A stretch of DNA of 64,000 bases from Meghimatium bilineatum (GCA_034231615.1 CM067317.1:44001531-44065530), one strand, 5' to 3'; shown: positions 1 through 10,640, counted from the first letter of the stretch. A program made the numbers and translations. Notes: a model not told the origin generated them from the sequence alone.

Positions 1-265
1 TAGAGATGTGGTTATCAAGAAGAATATGGACAATACCATGGCCAATAGAGATGTGGTTTTATAGAAGAATGTTGATAGTGCCATGGCCAATAGAGATGTG
101 GTTTTATAGAAGAATATTGATAGTGCCATGGCCAATAGAGATGTGGTTCTATAGAAGAATGTTGACAGTACCATGGCCAATAGAGAAGTGGTTATATAAA
201 AGAATATTGAGGGTGCCATGGTCAACAGAGATGTGGTTCTATAGAAGAATATTGAAGTACCATGA
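1..265 (+). repeat. 45-bp minisatellite, LINE-derived
   Basis: About 5.9 copies of a 45-bp unit, with boundaries near 41, 86, 131, 176 and 221. The period is a multiple of three and one frame is open throughout, giving a 15-residue repeat of the form EMWFYRRMLIVPWPI. That peptide matches the motif found once in LINE C-termini, including TEMWFLRRMMKVSWP on the minus strand near 26.85 kb of this window. The array therefore seems to be an expansion of a retrotransposon coding segment rather than a host gene. Copies differ by a few substitutions only. Confidence 0.85.
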
Positions 266-480
266 ACAGCTAGAACACCTAACGAGGAAATGCTGAAAGA
301 ATCAAATTCGAGACGATGGTTACTTAATAATAGACAATCTTTATTTTTTTTATACGTTTAAGTCAGAGAGTTCTGAAGAATATAGATACAGACAAGATAG
401 AAGGTAAGGAAGATCTAGGACCAACGTGAGAAAATATGAGTCTGACACCGTGACATGGCAAAGAATGAAAAATCATCTTG
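1..480 (+). pseudogene. LINE reverse transcriptase C-terminus, family C, broken
   Basis: After the expanded EMWFYRRM motif, the order expected of this LINE C-terminus continues in shifted frames. TPNEEMLK is read at about 270-295, and a GRSR motif resembling the usual GRPR or GRQR motif is read near 408-425, followed by TNVRKYE. Frames change at least twice and stops are present, so it is non-functional. The 5' part of the element lies outside the window. The domain assignment rests on motif order; the family name is a working label. Confidence 0.65.
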
Positions 481-744
481 ATAAAAGGAACAAAAAAACG
501 AGCTCTGGATACCCAGGATCTCTTACTCCAGTGGGCACTGCATCTAACGATGATGCACATTTTCTAGCTACACCGGTAAAAGTCGTGACCATCGACAAAT
601 ATAAAGACTGCGTTTATCTGGGATCAGCTCAGATTAGTGATGTTTTCACATTTTCCTAGAACACAGGTTTAAGGAGTTGCACTTGAACACAGCGGACTAT
701 CGCTAAAACTAAGGGGTTATGGGGTGTAAACAAGAAAACATACA
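481..744. other. no recognisable feature
   Basis: Short open frames (a 77-residue one ends at 659) show no motif I recognise and are probably the decayed 3' tail of the LINE fragment before it. Confidence 0.5.
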
Positions 745-842
745 AATTACAATACACAAAAAGACAGTTGTATTCAGGAGATAATTACAGACATAGACAT
801 GTTTCAAGTGAACGAAATAAGAATACGAAGAATACACAAGAA
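745..842 (+). mobile_element. 3' tail fragment of a family A LINE
   Basis: The stretch around 770-830, containing acatgtttcaagtgaacgaa, matches the last bases of the LINE that ends at 7606 and of the minus-strand copy at 19605-19861. Only the terminal part, about 70-100 bp, is present. It ends in an imperfect GAA-rich tail and lies about 270 bp upstream of the larger family A insertion. It is a separate, strongly 5'-truncated insertion. Confidence 0.6.
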
Positions 843-1114
843 ATTTCCAACGTTTCGAACCGTCAGGTCTTTCTCAAGAAAATATAAAACAGTAAAAACA
901 AAGTTAATACCACAGAGGCACTAGATACACTATTGACATGTAAGCAATACGAAGAATGGGAAAATTAAGCCTTTCTTAGTGATCCATAAGCCTTCCGTAA
1001 CCCGTTAGGGTCGTTTGGGTACTACATTGGATGCATCCACACACAGAATCATGGTCGTATGGGTACTACATTAGATGCATTTTACTACATTGATTTGACA
1101 ACTCCGTGATTTTC

Positions 1115-1127
1115 ATTTCTCAATATC
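1115..1127. repeat. 13-bp target-site duplication, left copy of LINE A
   Basis: The sequence atttctcaatatc here is repeated exactly at 7607-7619, directly after the GAA-rich 3' tail of the LINE. The pair delimits the whole nested structure as one target-primed insertion. Confidence 0.8.
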
Positions 1128-1269
1128 CCCATCGAGACCAGCACCGTGCAGTGGTGATGGGGCTTAGTTCAGCCATCAGGGGCTGGAAACTAAGACTGGT
1201 TGGGCAGTCCCACTCGAGCAGAGTGCTGAAGACGGAGGCATCCAGCCAAAAGGCGCACAGATAATCAGG
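1128..1269 (+). promoter_or_regulatory. 5' untranslated region of LINE A, presumed internal promoter
   Basis: These 142 bp lie between the target-site duplication and the first methionine of the endonuclease frame, and are more GC-rich than the flanks. An autonomous LINE of this type needs a promoter inside its 5' end, so this is the likely place. I see no specific initiator or downstream element that I would call. Confidence 0.35.
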
Positions 1270-2469
1270 ATGCCACGCACAAAACACAATGGAAACATGT
1301 CTACATCTATAAATAGTTATGGTGCCTGTCCTGTGGCGGACGTTCAGGCAGGGACGGTGCCGGGCCCTATACCTCGAAAGGGCCCAACCTCAGTTACTGG
1401 AAGTCCTTCTCAATTGCCCCGAGGAGCCAGGAGGCAAGGGAATAGAGCTACTGGCCAAACAAACAAACGACCAATAAAAATAATGCACTGGAATGCTGAG
1501 GGTGTCAACAGTAAAAAAGATGGATACAGCAAAAAAATGGAACTTGAAAATGTCCTCAGTGAAGAACAAGTTAGTATATGCTGTATCCAAGAAACACACC
1601 TCAGCAGCGACATAGCCTTCAAAATCAGAGGCTACCAGTGCTACCTGTCTGACAGAAAGGACATGCGAAAGGGTGGAATTCTGACACTTGTTAAAAACAA
1701 TATCAGCGCATGTCAGCTGGAAGTATATATGGAAGGGGCAGAGTACCAGATGCTCCACCTAAAAACAGACAGTGCAGAATTCCATCTCCTGAACTACTAC
1801 TGCCCAAATGATAAACCATTGGCACTAGACACAATTCCCGACAAAGAGAGAATTATGGTGTGTGGTGACTTCAACAGCCACTCCCAGAGCTGGGGCTACG
1901 ATCATATCGACAAGAAAGGTGAGGAACTTGAGAGCTGGCAGGATGAAAATAATCTCATCCTTATTAACCAGCCAGCAGACTCACCAACCTTCTACTCAAG
2001 CGCATGGCACACCACCTCTACACCAGACCTGGCATTCCACTCACCAGGCTTGGAATGGAACATCACACGTGTCGTTGGAAAGTAGCTTGGAGGTAGTGAC
2101 CACAGACCAGTATTTCTGGAAATCCACAATGAATTTACCAAGGACAGCAGCACGCTCACTAGGTGGAACTATAAACGGGCAGACTGGAAAATGTACCAGC
2201 ATTTAACCAGTGTTCTAGCTAAGGACATGGACTTGGACAAAGACATCAATAGAGCAGTGAGTGAATTTAATAGATGTATACTACATGCTGCTAGTAAAAC
2301 CATACCCACGGGGGCACGCAAAAACTACAAACCCTACTGGAATGATGAACTGGAAAAGCTGCAAAAAGAGATGGAAACATCTAGACAGCAGTCTGAGAAC
2401 AGACATAGCCAAGAACATCACAACAAATATCAGCAAACAAAGGCTAAATTTCAAAGAGCCAAGTTATAA
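1270..2469 (+). pseudogene. LINE A endonuclease (EEP) domain and linker
   Basis: An endonuclease/exonuclease/phosphatase-type nuclease that would nick target DNA for target-primed reverse transcription. The open frame from 1270 to 2085 shows MHWNAEGV near residue 73, CIQETHL with the catalytic glutamate, VCGDFNSHS, and then an in-frame TAG at 2083. The same frame continues directly with GGSDHRPVFLEI, the terminal catalytic SDH motif, so a single nonsense codon cuts off the last part of the domain. The linker towards reverse transcriptase follows, with frame changes before 2469. The first 70 or so residues, up to the nuclease, are proline- and glycine-rich and unassigned. Confidence 0.8.
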
Positions 2470-2502
2470 GCCAGACGGAGCAGCTGTAAAGAAAAAACAG
2501 AG

Positions 2503-3343
2503 TTGCTGAACCTAGAAAGAGATACTAGGAAATTATGGAAACTTGTAAAACAACTAAATGATGAAGGTACAGGGAGAAATACCAGGATCACACTTTATAA
2601 AGATAGAAACATTTTAACAGGAAAACATGCAGCTGATTACTTTGCAGATTCCTTTGCAGAAGACAATAACGTCAAAGTCAGCCCAGACAAACAACAGGAG
2701 GTTCGAGAGAACCAGCAAAACATTGGACAAGGCGAACCTATACCTGAAGTCATGGAGGCACCAATCACAATGAGAGAACTGGAGCATGCACATAAACAAA
2801 GCAACAACAAAAGCCAGGAGGAAGTTAGCTATCCTGAGAAAACTAAGTGGAACCACATGGGGAGCCAGTGGAAATATACTCAGTAAAGTTTACCAGCAAC
2901 GCATAAGACCACACCTGGAATATGGTTCAGCTGCGTGGTGTCCTGCATCAAACACCACATTACAAGATCTAGATAAAGTGCAAAACCAGGCATTTAGAAT
3001 AATGTTGGGAGCAATGAAATTAACACCCATAGCAGAGATGCAGAAAATGGGAAGAATGCAAACACTTGGCGAACGCAGAGACACAAAAGTACTAATTCAA
3101 GCAGAAAAGTTTCAGTGTATGCCTAGTCATCCAATGAAGGAAAGATTCCAAAATCTAGCAATGGGGCAACTGAAAAGAAGCAGCTTTATCCATCAAGCTA
3201 AACGACTCCGTAGACAACTTACAGACCTACCTGAAGTTGACAGCCCCTTAAGGTCTGTACCAGAACAAACCCCGTGGAGTGAAAGCCATGGAATGCCAAT
3301 ATACATTCAGACCCATGTGAAAGGAATACTAAGCGAGGACTAA
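2503..3343 (+). pseudogene. LINE A reverse transcriptase, catalytic core absent
   Basis: The frame 2503-2886 reads the N-terminal approach to reverse transcriptase, including KHAADYFADSFAEDN. Near 2795-2815 the protein jumps to KARRKLAILRKLSGTTWGA in another frame (2786-3343). This is sequence normally found after the palm, followed by the thumb-like region LEYGSAAWCPASNTTLQDLD. The motifs expected between them, a PGPD-like motif, the AFD box, the QG motif and the YADD or FADD box, are not present in any frame. A deletion of several hundred base pairs is inferred. Without the catalytic aspartates the copy could not reverse transcribe. Confidence 0.75.
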
Positions 3344-3352
3344 CAGAACAGT

Positions 3353-3956
3353 GTGCAGCGAAGGACAGTCACCCTCAGTTTCCTGGATGAGGAATATCCA
3401 CAAGATATATGGGTCAGAGTGTACACAGATGGGTCAGCACAGAATGCTGTGAGGAATGGAGGTGCAGGTGTATATATAGAATATTCACACACGCCTAGAG
3501 ATACAATCAGAACACCGACAGGAAAATTCTGCAATAATTATGATGGCTTACAACTCTGGCTTACAGCCTGTGGTATTCCTGACGGATGCAAGGTCAGTGC
3601 TTCAAGCTCTCCAGTCTGGAAAACTAACAGACTTGAAAAAACTACTTAGCGAATTGTCTTACCAGTATAGGGTAACCATGCAGTGGATACCCTCTCACTG
3701 TGGAATACCAGGAAATGAAAAAGCAGACCAACTGGCTAAGGAAGGTGCTGCCGAAGACCAACCAGATATACCAATCACCTACCATCAGAAAAAAACAGAT
3801 GATCAAGTCAATAAGAAAGCTACAAACGCCAACACAAGATGTCTATCACATTATGAACAGATCAGAGCAAGTTATAATTCTACGTCTCAGAACAGGACAC
3901 AACCGACTCCGCAGTCACATGTACACAAAGTTCAAGATTGGCAACACGTCCATGTG
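3353..3956 (+). pseudogene. LINE A RNase H domain, frameshifted
   Basis: The frame from 3353 gives VYTDGSAQNAVRNGGAGVY, the first RNase H motif with its catalytic aspartate. After a frameshift near 3545 a second frame gives VVFLTDARSVLQAL and then WIPSHCGIPGNEKADQLAK, the later catalytic motifs with the final aspartate. A third frame then carries LRTGHNRLRSHMY and the start of a cysteine-rich tail (MCTLC) that is cut by the insertion of LINE B. RNase H would degrade the RNA strand of the hybrid during integration. At least two frameshifts make it non-functional. Confidence 0.8.
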
Positions 3957-4100
3957 TACACTTTGTCTTGCCACTGGACCAAGATAAAACTCAGGAGAGA
4001 GAGTGTGGTTGACGATTAGCGCAACTCTTCCACACTATAAACCAACTTCAGCGCTAGTCATTTATCAACCCATTTATTTATTTATCTTTATTAATTAAAT
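3957..4100 (+). promoter_or_regulatory. 5' untranslated region of LINE B
   Basis: This 144-bp leader runs between the inferred insertion point and the ORF start, becoming AT-rich (tttatttatttatctttatt) just before the ATG at 4101. It presumably contains an internal promoter; no core element is called. Confidence 0.35.
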
Positions 4101-7100
4101 ATGAAGAGAACAAAGTGTGAATCAATCCTAGTTGGTTCATGGAATGTTCGGACACTTACGGATATCTCAGATGTAAACAGACCAGAAAGAAGAACAGCAC
4201 TAATTGCTAAAGAATTGGCCCGTTATAATCTGGATATTGTTGCACTTAGTGAAACGCGGTTTGCAGATGAGGGTCAGTTGACAGAGAGAGGTGGAGGGTA
4301 TACATTCTTCTGGATAGGACGTAAAAACACAGAGAGGCGTGAATCAGGTGTTGGTTTTGCTATAAAATCATCTCTGGTGCAGAAACTTCCAGGTCTGCCT
4401 CGAGGAATTAGCGATCGCTTGATGTCGTTGCGATTGCAAGTGAGCAAAAATAACTTTGCCACATTACTTTCTGCATATGCGCCGACAATGACAAATCCTG
4501 ATGAGGAAAAGGATAAATTCTATGAAGAGTTAGATGCCGCTATATCTGGTACACCGAGAACTGATAAACTCATTATCCTGGGTGATTTCAATGCCCGAGT
4601 TGGCAAAGACTCCCAGACATGGCAAGGTGTTCTTGGACGTCATGGGATCGGTAAATGTAACAGCAATGGTTCCCTTCTTTTAAAGCTATGTTCTGTGCAC
4701 GAACTCACTATCACCAACACTATGTTTCGTTTGCCAACGCGCAAAAAGACCTCTTGGATGCATCCACGCTCCAAGCAGTGGCATCTTATAGACTATATCA
4801 TAACCAGAAAAAGGGACATCAAGGATGTTCGTGTCACAAAAGCAATGTGTGGAGCTGAATGCTGGACTGATCACCGGCTTATAGTATCCAAACTAAATTT
4901 CACCATTGCAAGAAAAAGACGTCCACAGGGACAAAAGATAGAAAAACGCCTAAACACTGATCGGTTGAGTAACCACGATATAAAAAATAATCTCTCCAAG
5001 GATCTCGACGTAGCCTTGGGAGACTTAGATCTTCTTAATACCACATCTGAAGATAGCTGGGCTTCGTTTAAAGGAATTATTTACGCCAAAGCGAAGGAAC
5101 ATTTGGGAGTGAAGGTACATAGACACCAAGACTGGTTTGATGATAATAATTTTGAGATAACATCCTTGTTAGAAGAGAAACACAAAGCTTTCAAGAAACT
5201 ACAAGGGGCAGCATCTTCACCGTCCAAGAAAGTAGCCTATAACAAGATCCGTAACACTTGTCAAAAGAAGCTTAGAGAGATGAAGGATAAATGGCTAAGT
5301 CGAAAAGCTGAAGAAATTCAAATGTTTGCAGACAGAAAGGACTATAAGCGATTCTATGAGGCTTTAAGAACTATCTATGGTCCACACTCATCGGGATCAC
5401 CACCTCTATTAAATGCCGATTCGTCGAAGCTTCTCACTGATAAAAATGACATCTTAAATCGTTGGGCTGAACATTTTGAAGAAATCCTAAACAAACCATC
5501 AGTAATAAATGAAGAAGTCATAAACAGAATACCACAACTTAGGATAAGAGAAGAACTCGATATACCTCCAAGCAGTCAAGAGGTTATTATAGCGATTAAA
5601 CAAATGTCAAATGATAAAGCTCCAGGTTTGGATGCCTTACCTGCTGAAATTTATAAAAATGGCGGACCACTGCTGATTAAAAAACTAACTGACATTTTTG
5701 GTATTTTCTGGAACTCAGGTACATTGCCTCAAGATCTAAAAGATGCTTCTATAGTGCACCTATATAAAGGCAAAGGTACCAAACAGTCTTGCGATAATCA
5801 TAGGGGCATATCACTTTTGTCTATAGCTGGTAAAATTCTCGCTCGTGTCATACTCAACAGATTAAATAATTCTCTACTAAACGAGCTACTCCCAGAGAGC
5901 CAGTGCGGTTTTCGTGCAGGTCGTGGTACAGTTGATATGATATTCTCTGCACGACAAATTCAGGAAAAGTCACAAGAGTAACATAGTGAACTCTTAGCAA
6001 CATTTGTGGACTTAACTAAAGCATTCGATACCGTTAACAGAGAAGGACTGTGGAAGGTGCTTACAAAGTTCGGATGCCCCCCAAAACTTGTCACTGTGAT
6101 ACGACAATTTCATGACGGTATGATGGCTAGTGTTATCTGCGACGGAGGAGTATCTCCTGCATTCCCTGTCACAAATGGTGTAAAGCAGGGATGTGTGCTG
6201 GCCCCTACTCTTTTCAGCCTGTTATTTACAGCCATGTTAACGGAAACACACCATAGTAATGAAACAGCAGGCATAATGATCAATTACAGAACGGATGGTG
6301 GTCTTTTCAATTTACGTCGTCTAAAAGCAAACACGAAAACTAAATCTAGTACTGTTAGAGAATTACTTTATGCTGACGACTGTGCATTGTATGCTGACTC
6401 TGTCGTAAACATGCAGAGCACCATAGACCGCTTCTCAAAGGCCTGCAACAACTTTGGTCTCACTATTAACACCAAAAAAACAGAAGTCATGCACCAAGCA
6501 ACATCAAATAGCCAACATACTGCTACTTCCATCATCGTCAATAAGGAAAAACTGCAGGTAGTCGACAATTTTACTTACCTTGGAAGCACTCTCTCTCGCG
6601 ATGTCAACATTGATGTGGAAGTTAACAAGAGACTGGCAAAAGCTAGTGCTGTATTTGGCGGATTACGCAAAAATGTATGGGACAGAAGAGGTATAAGAAC
6701 AACCACCAAACTACAAGTATATCATGCTGCTGTTATACCAACCTTACTATACGCCTGCGAAACGTGGACAGTGTATGCTAGACATGCAAGAAAGTTAAAT
6801 CATTTCCATCTTACCTGCCTACGTAAATTACTAAACATCCATTGGTGGGACAAAGTACCAGACTACGAGGTCTTGGAAAATTCAACCTCAATCAGCATCC
6901 ACACAATACTTATGAAGGCGCAGGCACGCTGGGCAGGCCATCTTGTGCGCATGGAGAACTCGCGATTGCCAAAACAAATATATTATGGAGAACTCAAGGC
7001 AGGATTTCGAAAAGCTGGTGGACAGAAAAAGCGTTTCAAAGACACGCTCAAGTCATCCTTGAAACATCTTAACATTGACGTAGGTGCTTGGGAGAGCCTC

Positions 7101-7310
7101 GCTCAGGATAGAACGGCTTGGCGTTACAGCATTAGAACGGGAGCACTAGCGGCAGAAGAATTCAGACAAGAAACTGCAAGACAGAAGCGGACACGTAGAA
7201 AAGAAAAAACATCTCAACCTCACACAGATACATTCTATTGTTGTCAATTCTGTAAAAGAACATTTTGTGCGCGCATTGGACTTGCTAGTCATTTAAAAAC
7301 GCACTATTAA
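4101..7310 (+). pseudogene. LINE B endonuclease-reverse transcriptase with C2H2 zinc finger
   Basis: A 1069-residue retrotransposon protein, open except for one in-frame TAA at 5979-5981; the second half (from 6006) is in the same frame. The EEP nuclease comes first: GSWNVRTL at residues 12-19, SETRF with Glu51, GDFNARVG near 160, and WTDHRLI near 257. The reverse transcriptase follows: KAPGLDALPAEIY from about residue 506, HRGISLLSIAGKILARVI, PESQCGFRAGRGTVD, then after the stop DLTKAFDTVNREGLW, GVKQGCVLAPTLFSLL, and the catalytic YADD at 757-760. The C-terminus carries a classical C-X2-C-X12-H-X3-H finger at 1048-1068. The stop separates the palm motifs, so this copy is inactive unless the codon is read through. 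The ATG at 4101 is the first in frame after the AT-rich leader. Confidence 0.9.
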
Positions 7311-7395
7311 CTTTATTATTTTATTATTTATTGTTATTATTATTATGGTTGAGTTTTTGGTCATCGTCGATCACGACGGACGAACATCATCATCA

Positions 7396-7606
7396 CATGT
7401 GGAAAGGCAGCACAGAGTGCCAAACATATACTTCAAGAGTGTTCTGAGCATGAAACGCTGAGGCAGACATATTGGCCAGAGGAAACAACACTGGAATCAA
7501 AGCTCTATGGGACACTGTATGAACTACAAAAGACAGTGAGTTTTATTAAGGAGACAGAATTACAGATATAGACATGTTTCAAGTGAACGAAAGAAGAAGA
7601 AGAAGA
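7396..7606 (+). mobile_element. 3' remainder of LINE A after the nested insertion
   Basis: The cysteine-rich tail of LINE A resumes with HILQECSEHETLRQ and WPEETTLESKLYG in one frame, a stop follows, and the element ends in GAAGAAGAAGAAG. The same terminal sequence is found in reverse orientation at 19605-19861, which confirms continuity across the LINE B insertion. Confidence 0.8.
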
Positions 7607-7619
7607 ATTTCTCAATATC

Positions 7620-8107
7620 ATTATACTTTGTGTGATAGCTAATGAAAATCAAGGAAATAGTCAATTAGTCATTTTGGAAAGCTAGATTTTCCATTAGTCA
7701 ATAAGTCTTATATTGTCGAGGTTCACGGGTAAGCCCAGATATATGACTTAGCACGTAGGACTGTACCAATGAAATGACTTGGTACAAATTCTGAAAGTCG
7801 CAATAACCAGTGTCACAAACGATCATCAATATATCCACGGACATCTTGAATTACCATCTAGGAGTAACTACGGTATTTGCTACATCACAGCAGCAGTCGG
7901 TTGTAAACAAATATTGCGGGAATTCCCCTAACAGTAAACGCATTAACTGCATATGCTGGTGAAAATGTGCTCAGGGAAGTGAGATCCATTTCTTCATCCT
8001 TTTCTGAGTAGAGAAAAACTGAGTAGCCTCCCTACAACAAGGATAAATTAGGCCTACTTGTAAACATAAATAACGCCTATGACACATATGTATTTCTCAC
8101 AAATGTC
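7620..8107. other. no recognisable feature
   Basis: About 490 bp of AT-rich sequence between the LINE A target-site duplication and the hAT element. I see no open frame of note, repeat or motif. Confidence 0.5.
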
Positions 8108-8115
8108 TTCTAGTG

Positions 8116-8808
8116 CAGGGGTTGGCAACCTATGGCACGCGTGCCACAATTGGCACGCCAAACAATTTCAAATGGCACGCAGACTCTTCACGTTTCCTGT
8201 ATAAAGTTAATTATAAATCGATTAGTGGGGTTTTAGCAACAGATTGACTTCAGATCTTTAGAATTATGGACATCAAAATTTGTTGAACTACGGAAGTCTC
8301 TAGAAAATTAAAATCTAGAAAAGTCTGCAGCTATTCTCAGTTGTTGGACATCCCTTCCAAATTATTACATCTGTTTGAAGAAAATTGCTTTTGCTCTTTT
8401 TTCAGCTTTTGGATCAACATATTTCTGTGCGCAAATTTTCTCTCACATGAAAGCAGTGCTAAATCCACAGCGTAGTCGCCTAATGCCTGAACATTCAAAA
8501 AATTGTGTCACACTCAAAGTGACGAAGTATGTTGTCGATATCAAGCAACTGGCCAAGACAATGCAAGGGCAAGGCTCCCATTAATAATAAAAAAGTTTTT
8601 TATAAAATCTTTCAAGAAACTATTTCTTTTAATGTTGTTTACAACTTTACATATTATTGAATATCACTATATATTAATTAATTAAAATATAAAAATAAAA
8701 TATATGGTAAAATAAGAATATTGACCTCGACTTGTATAAAATGATATGTGATGTTGGCACTCTGAATAATTTGAAACCTTAAGTTGGCACACAGTTAGCA
8801 AAAGGTTG
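8116..8808 (+). mobile_element. internally deleted hAT transposon
   Basis: Starts with the hAT-like terminal sequence caggggttggcaacctatgg and is flanked by an exact 8-bp direct repeat, ttctagtg, at 8108-8115 and 8809-8816. Eight-base duplications are a hallmark of hAT insertion. The 3' end stops at aaaggttg; the last bases seen in the related MITE at 49425-49618 (ccgacccct) are missing here. Inside is only the C-terminal coding part of a transposase, so the element is a deletion derivative that would depend on a transposase supplied elsewhere. Confidence 0.8.
8375..8584 (+). pseudogene. hAT transposase C-terminal fragment
   Basis: The 69-residue frame reads FALFSAFGSTYFCAQIFSHM, then RSRLMPEHSKNCVTLK and a GSH terminus. 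This is the order seen in the C-terminal dimerisation region of ZBED/SCAND3/GTF2IRD2-type hAT transposases: a hydrophobic FGSTY-C-FS-MK block, an RS-L block and a short hydrophilic end. The DNA-binding BED finger and the catalytic region are absent. The protein is therefore a remnant with no expected activity. Confidence 0.7.
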
Positions 8809-8816
8809 TTCTAGTG

Positions 8817-9560
8817 AATAATTTATTTCTTTGTATTTTATTTAAAGAACACCCTCCCCCCTTTTGTTTTCCTTTCTTGTTTTGCGGACTCATGACAATC
8901 ATAGTCATACATTTAAATTCCCCCACATGCATTACTCTCTCACCTATCGCCCCCCCCCATATTTTTTCCCCATCCAAGTCTCCACCCCCCCCCTACCAAT
9001 AACATTTCTTTACCTCCTCATGAGGTGTCATCATCACAGACGTCTATATTACAATATTGTCGTGTATTCCTCCGCGTAGTCTCGGTTACTTCAATAGGAA
9101 AGGAACTAGTCAAAATTCCCAAGTGTCCAGCCTCACCTCAAGATGCCGGGATACTTCAACACTTGTGTCCTAACTCGATATTTGTTCGCAGTTTCTGGAT
9201 TTTCACTCAAAGTCAAAATTAATTGGAGAAATGTCTAGTCCGTTCTCTTCAAATCAGCCTGGTACACATTGTCACATTGTCGTTTGCGCTATCTCTGTCA
9301 TGTCAATGCTATATTTGCACAGTCTCTTTCATTCAATTACCGACATCAAATTCAGTGATTCTCAACGTGGGAATTTCCAGGATATTGGGGGAGCCACGGA
9401 GCATTCTTTTGGAATATAGATCATTATCATGATACTCCTAACACATCCACAGATGATCCGATCTCGTATTCTATATGTCATTCCGCCATGTTGTAACTGA
9501 TTGGTATTGTTCTGATTTTAGTTGATAGTTCTTCTTTTGATTCCAATATGCAGCTGGTTT
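8817..9560. other. no gene; C-rich runs
   Basis: Contains several C homopolymer runs (8859-8996) in short open frames that look accidental. No transposon motif or coding signal was recognised before the minisatellite. Confidence 0.5.
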
Positions 9561-10640
9561 CTTGCAAAACTTCACTCTCAATTCTTACATTCTAGCCATA
9601 GTTGCAACACTTCACTCTCAAATCTTACACTCTAGCCATAGTTGCAACACTTCATTTTCAAATCTTACATTCTAGCCATAGTTGCATCATTTCACTTTCA
9701 AATCTTACATTCTAGCCATAGTTGCATCACTTCACTCTAAAATCTTACATTCTAGCCATAGTTGCATCACTTCACTCTCAAATCTTACACTCTAGCCATA
9801 GTTGCAACACTTCACTCTCAAATCTTACACTCTAGCCATAGTTGCAACACTTCACTCTCAAATCTTACATTCTAGCCATAGTTGCATCACTTCACTGTCA
9901 ATTCTTACATTCTAGCCATAGTTGCAACACTTCACTCTCAAATCTTACATTCTAGCGATAGTTGCAACACTTCACTCTCAAATCTTACACTCTAGCCATA
10001 GTTACAACACTTCACTCTCAAATCTTACATTCTAGCCATAGTTGCATCACTTCACTCTCAATTCTTACATTCTAGCCATAATTGCATCACTTCACTCTCA
10101 ATTCTTACATTCTAGCCATAGTTGCAACACTTCACTCTCAATTCTTACACTCTAGCCATAGTTCCATCACTTCACTCTAAAATCTTACATTCTAGCCATA
10201 GTTGCATCACTTCACTCTCATTTCTTACATTCTAGCCATATTTGCAACACTTCACTCTCAAATCTTACATTCTAGCCATAGTTGCAACACTTCACTCTCA
10301 AATCTTACACTCTAGCCATAGTTGCATCACTTCACTCTAAAATCTTACATTTTAGTTATAGTTGCAACACTTCACTCTCAAATCTTACACTCTAGCCATA
10401 GTTGCATCACTTCACTCTAAAATCTTACATTCTAGCCATAGTTGCAACACTTCACTCTCAAATCTTACACTCTAGCCATAGTTGCAACACTTCACTCTCA
10501 AATCTTACATTCTAGCCATAGTTGCAACACTTCACTCTCAAATCTTACATTCTAGCCATAGTTGCAACACTTCACTCTCAAATCTTACACTCTAGCCATA
10601 GTTGCATCACTTCACTCTAAAATCTTATATTCTACCCATA
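9561..10640 (+). repeat. 40-bp minisatellite, about 27 copies
   Basis: The unit runs gttgcaacacttcactctca then aatcttacattctagccata. Copies differ mainly at a few fixed positions: aacac or atcac, ctca or ctaa, tacat or tacac. These variants are shuffled among copies, with short runs of the same variant, consistent with unequal exchange. The period is not a multiple of three and no long frame is kept, so coding is unlikely. Confidence 0.95.

Larger units (their letters stand above)
3957..7395 (+). mobile_element. family B LINE (EEP + RT + C2H2 tail), nested in LINE A
   Basis: A 3.44-kb non-LTR element inserted into the cysteine-rich tail of LINE A. The 6-bp sequence catgtg occurs at 3951-3956 and 7396-7401, a candidate target-site duplication, and the LINE A protein resumes immediately after it. 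The element has a 5' leader, one long ORF (4101-7310) and an 85-bp 3' region ending in a tattat tract and an acatcatcatca microsatellite. Two 5'-truncated relatives lie at 18905-19312 and 27105-27690, with a similar 3' terminus (gacgaac followed by short repeats). The ORF has a single stop, so this is the youngest-looking element in the window. Confidence 0.85.
1128..7606 (+). mobile_element. family A LINE (RNase H-bearing, Jockey-like), interrupted by LINE B
   Basis: The element is bounded by a 13-bp direct repeat, has a 5' untranslated region, and encodes an endonuclease, remnants of reverse transcriptase, an RNase H domain and a cysteine-rich tail, ending in GAAGAAGAAG. It is split by a second LINE at 3957-7395. 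Without that insertion it is about 3.03 kb, short for an element with these domains, because the central reverse-transcriptase motifs are missing near 2800. Several stops and frameshifts make it inactive. The Jockey/I-like assignment rests on the endonuclease plus RNase H organisation. A 3' fragment of the same family lies on the minus strand at 19605-19861. Confidence 0.82.
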
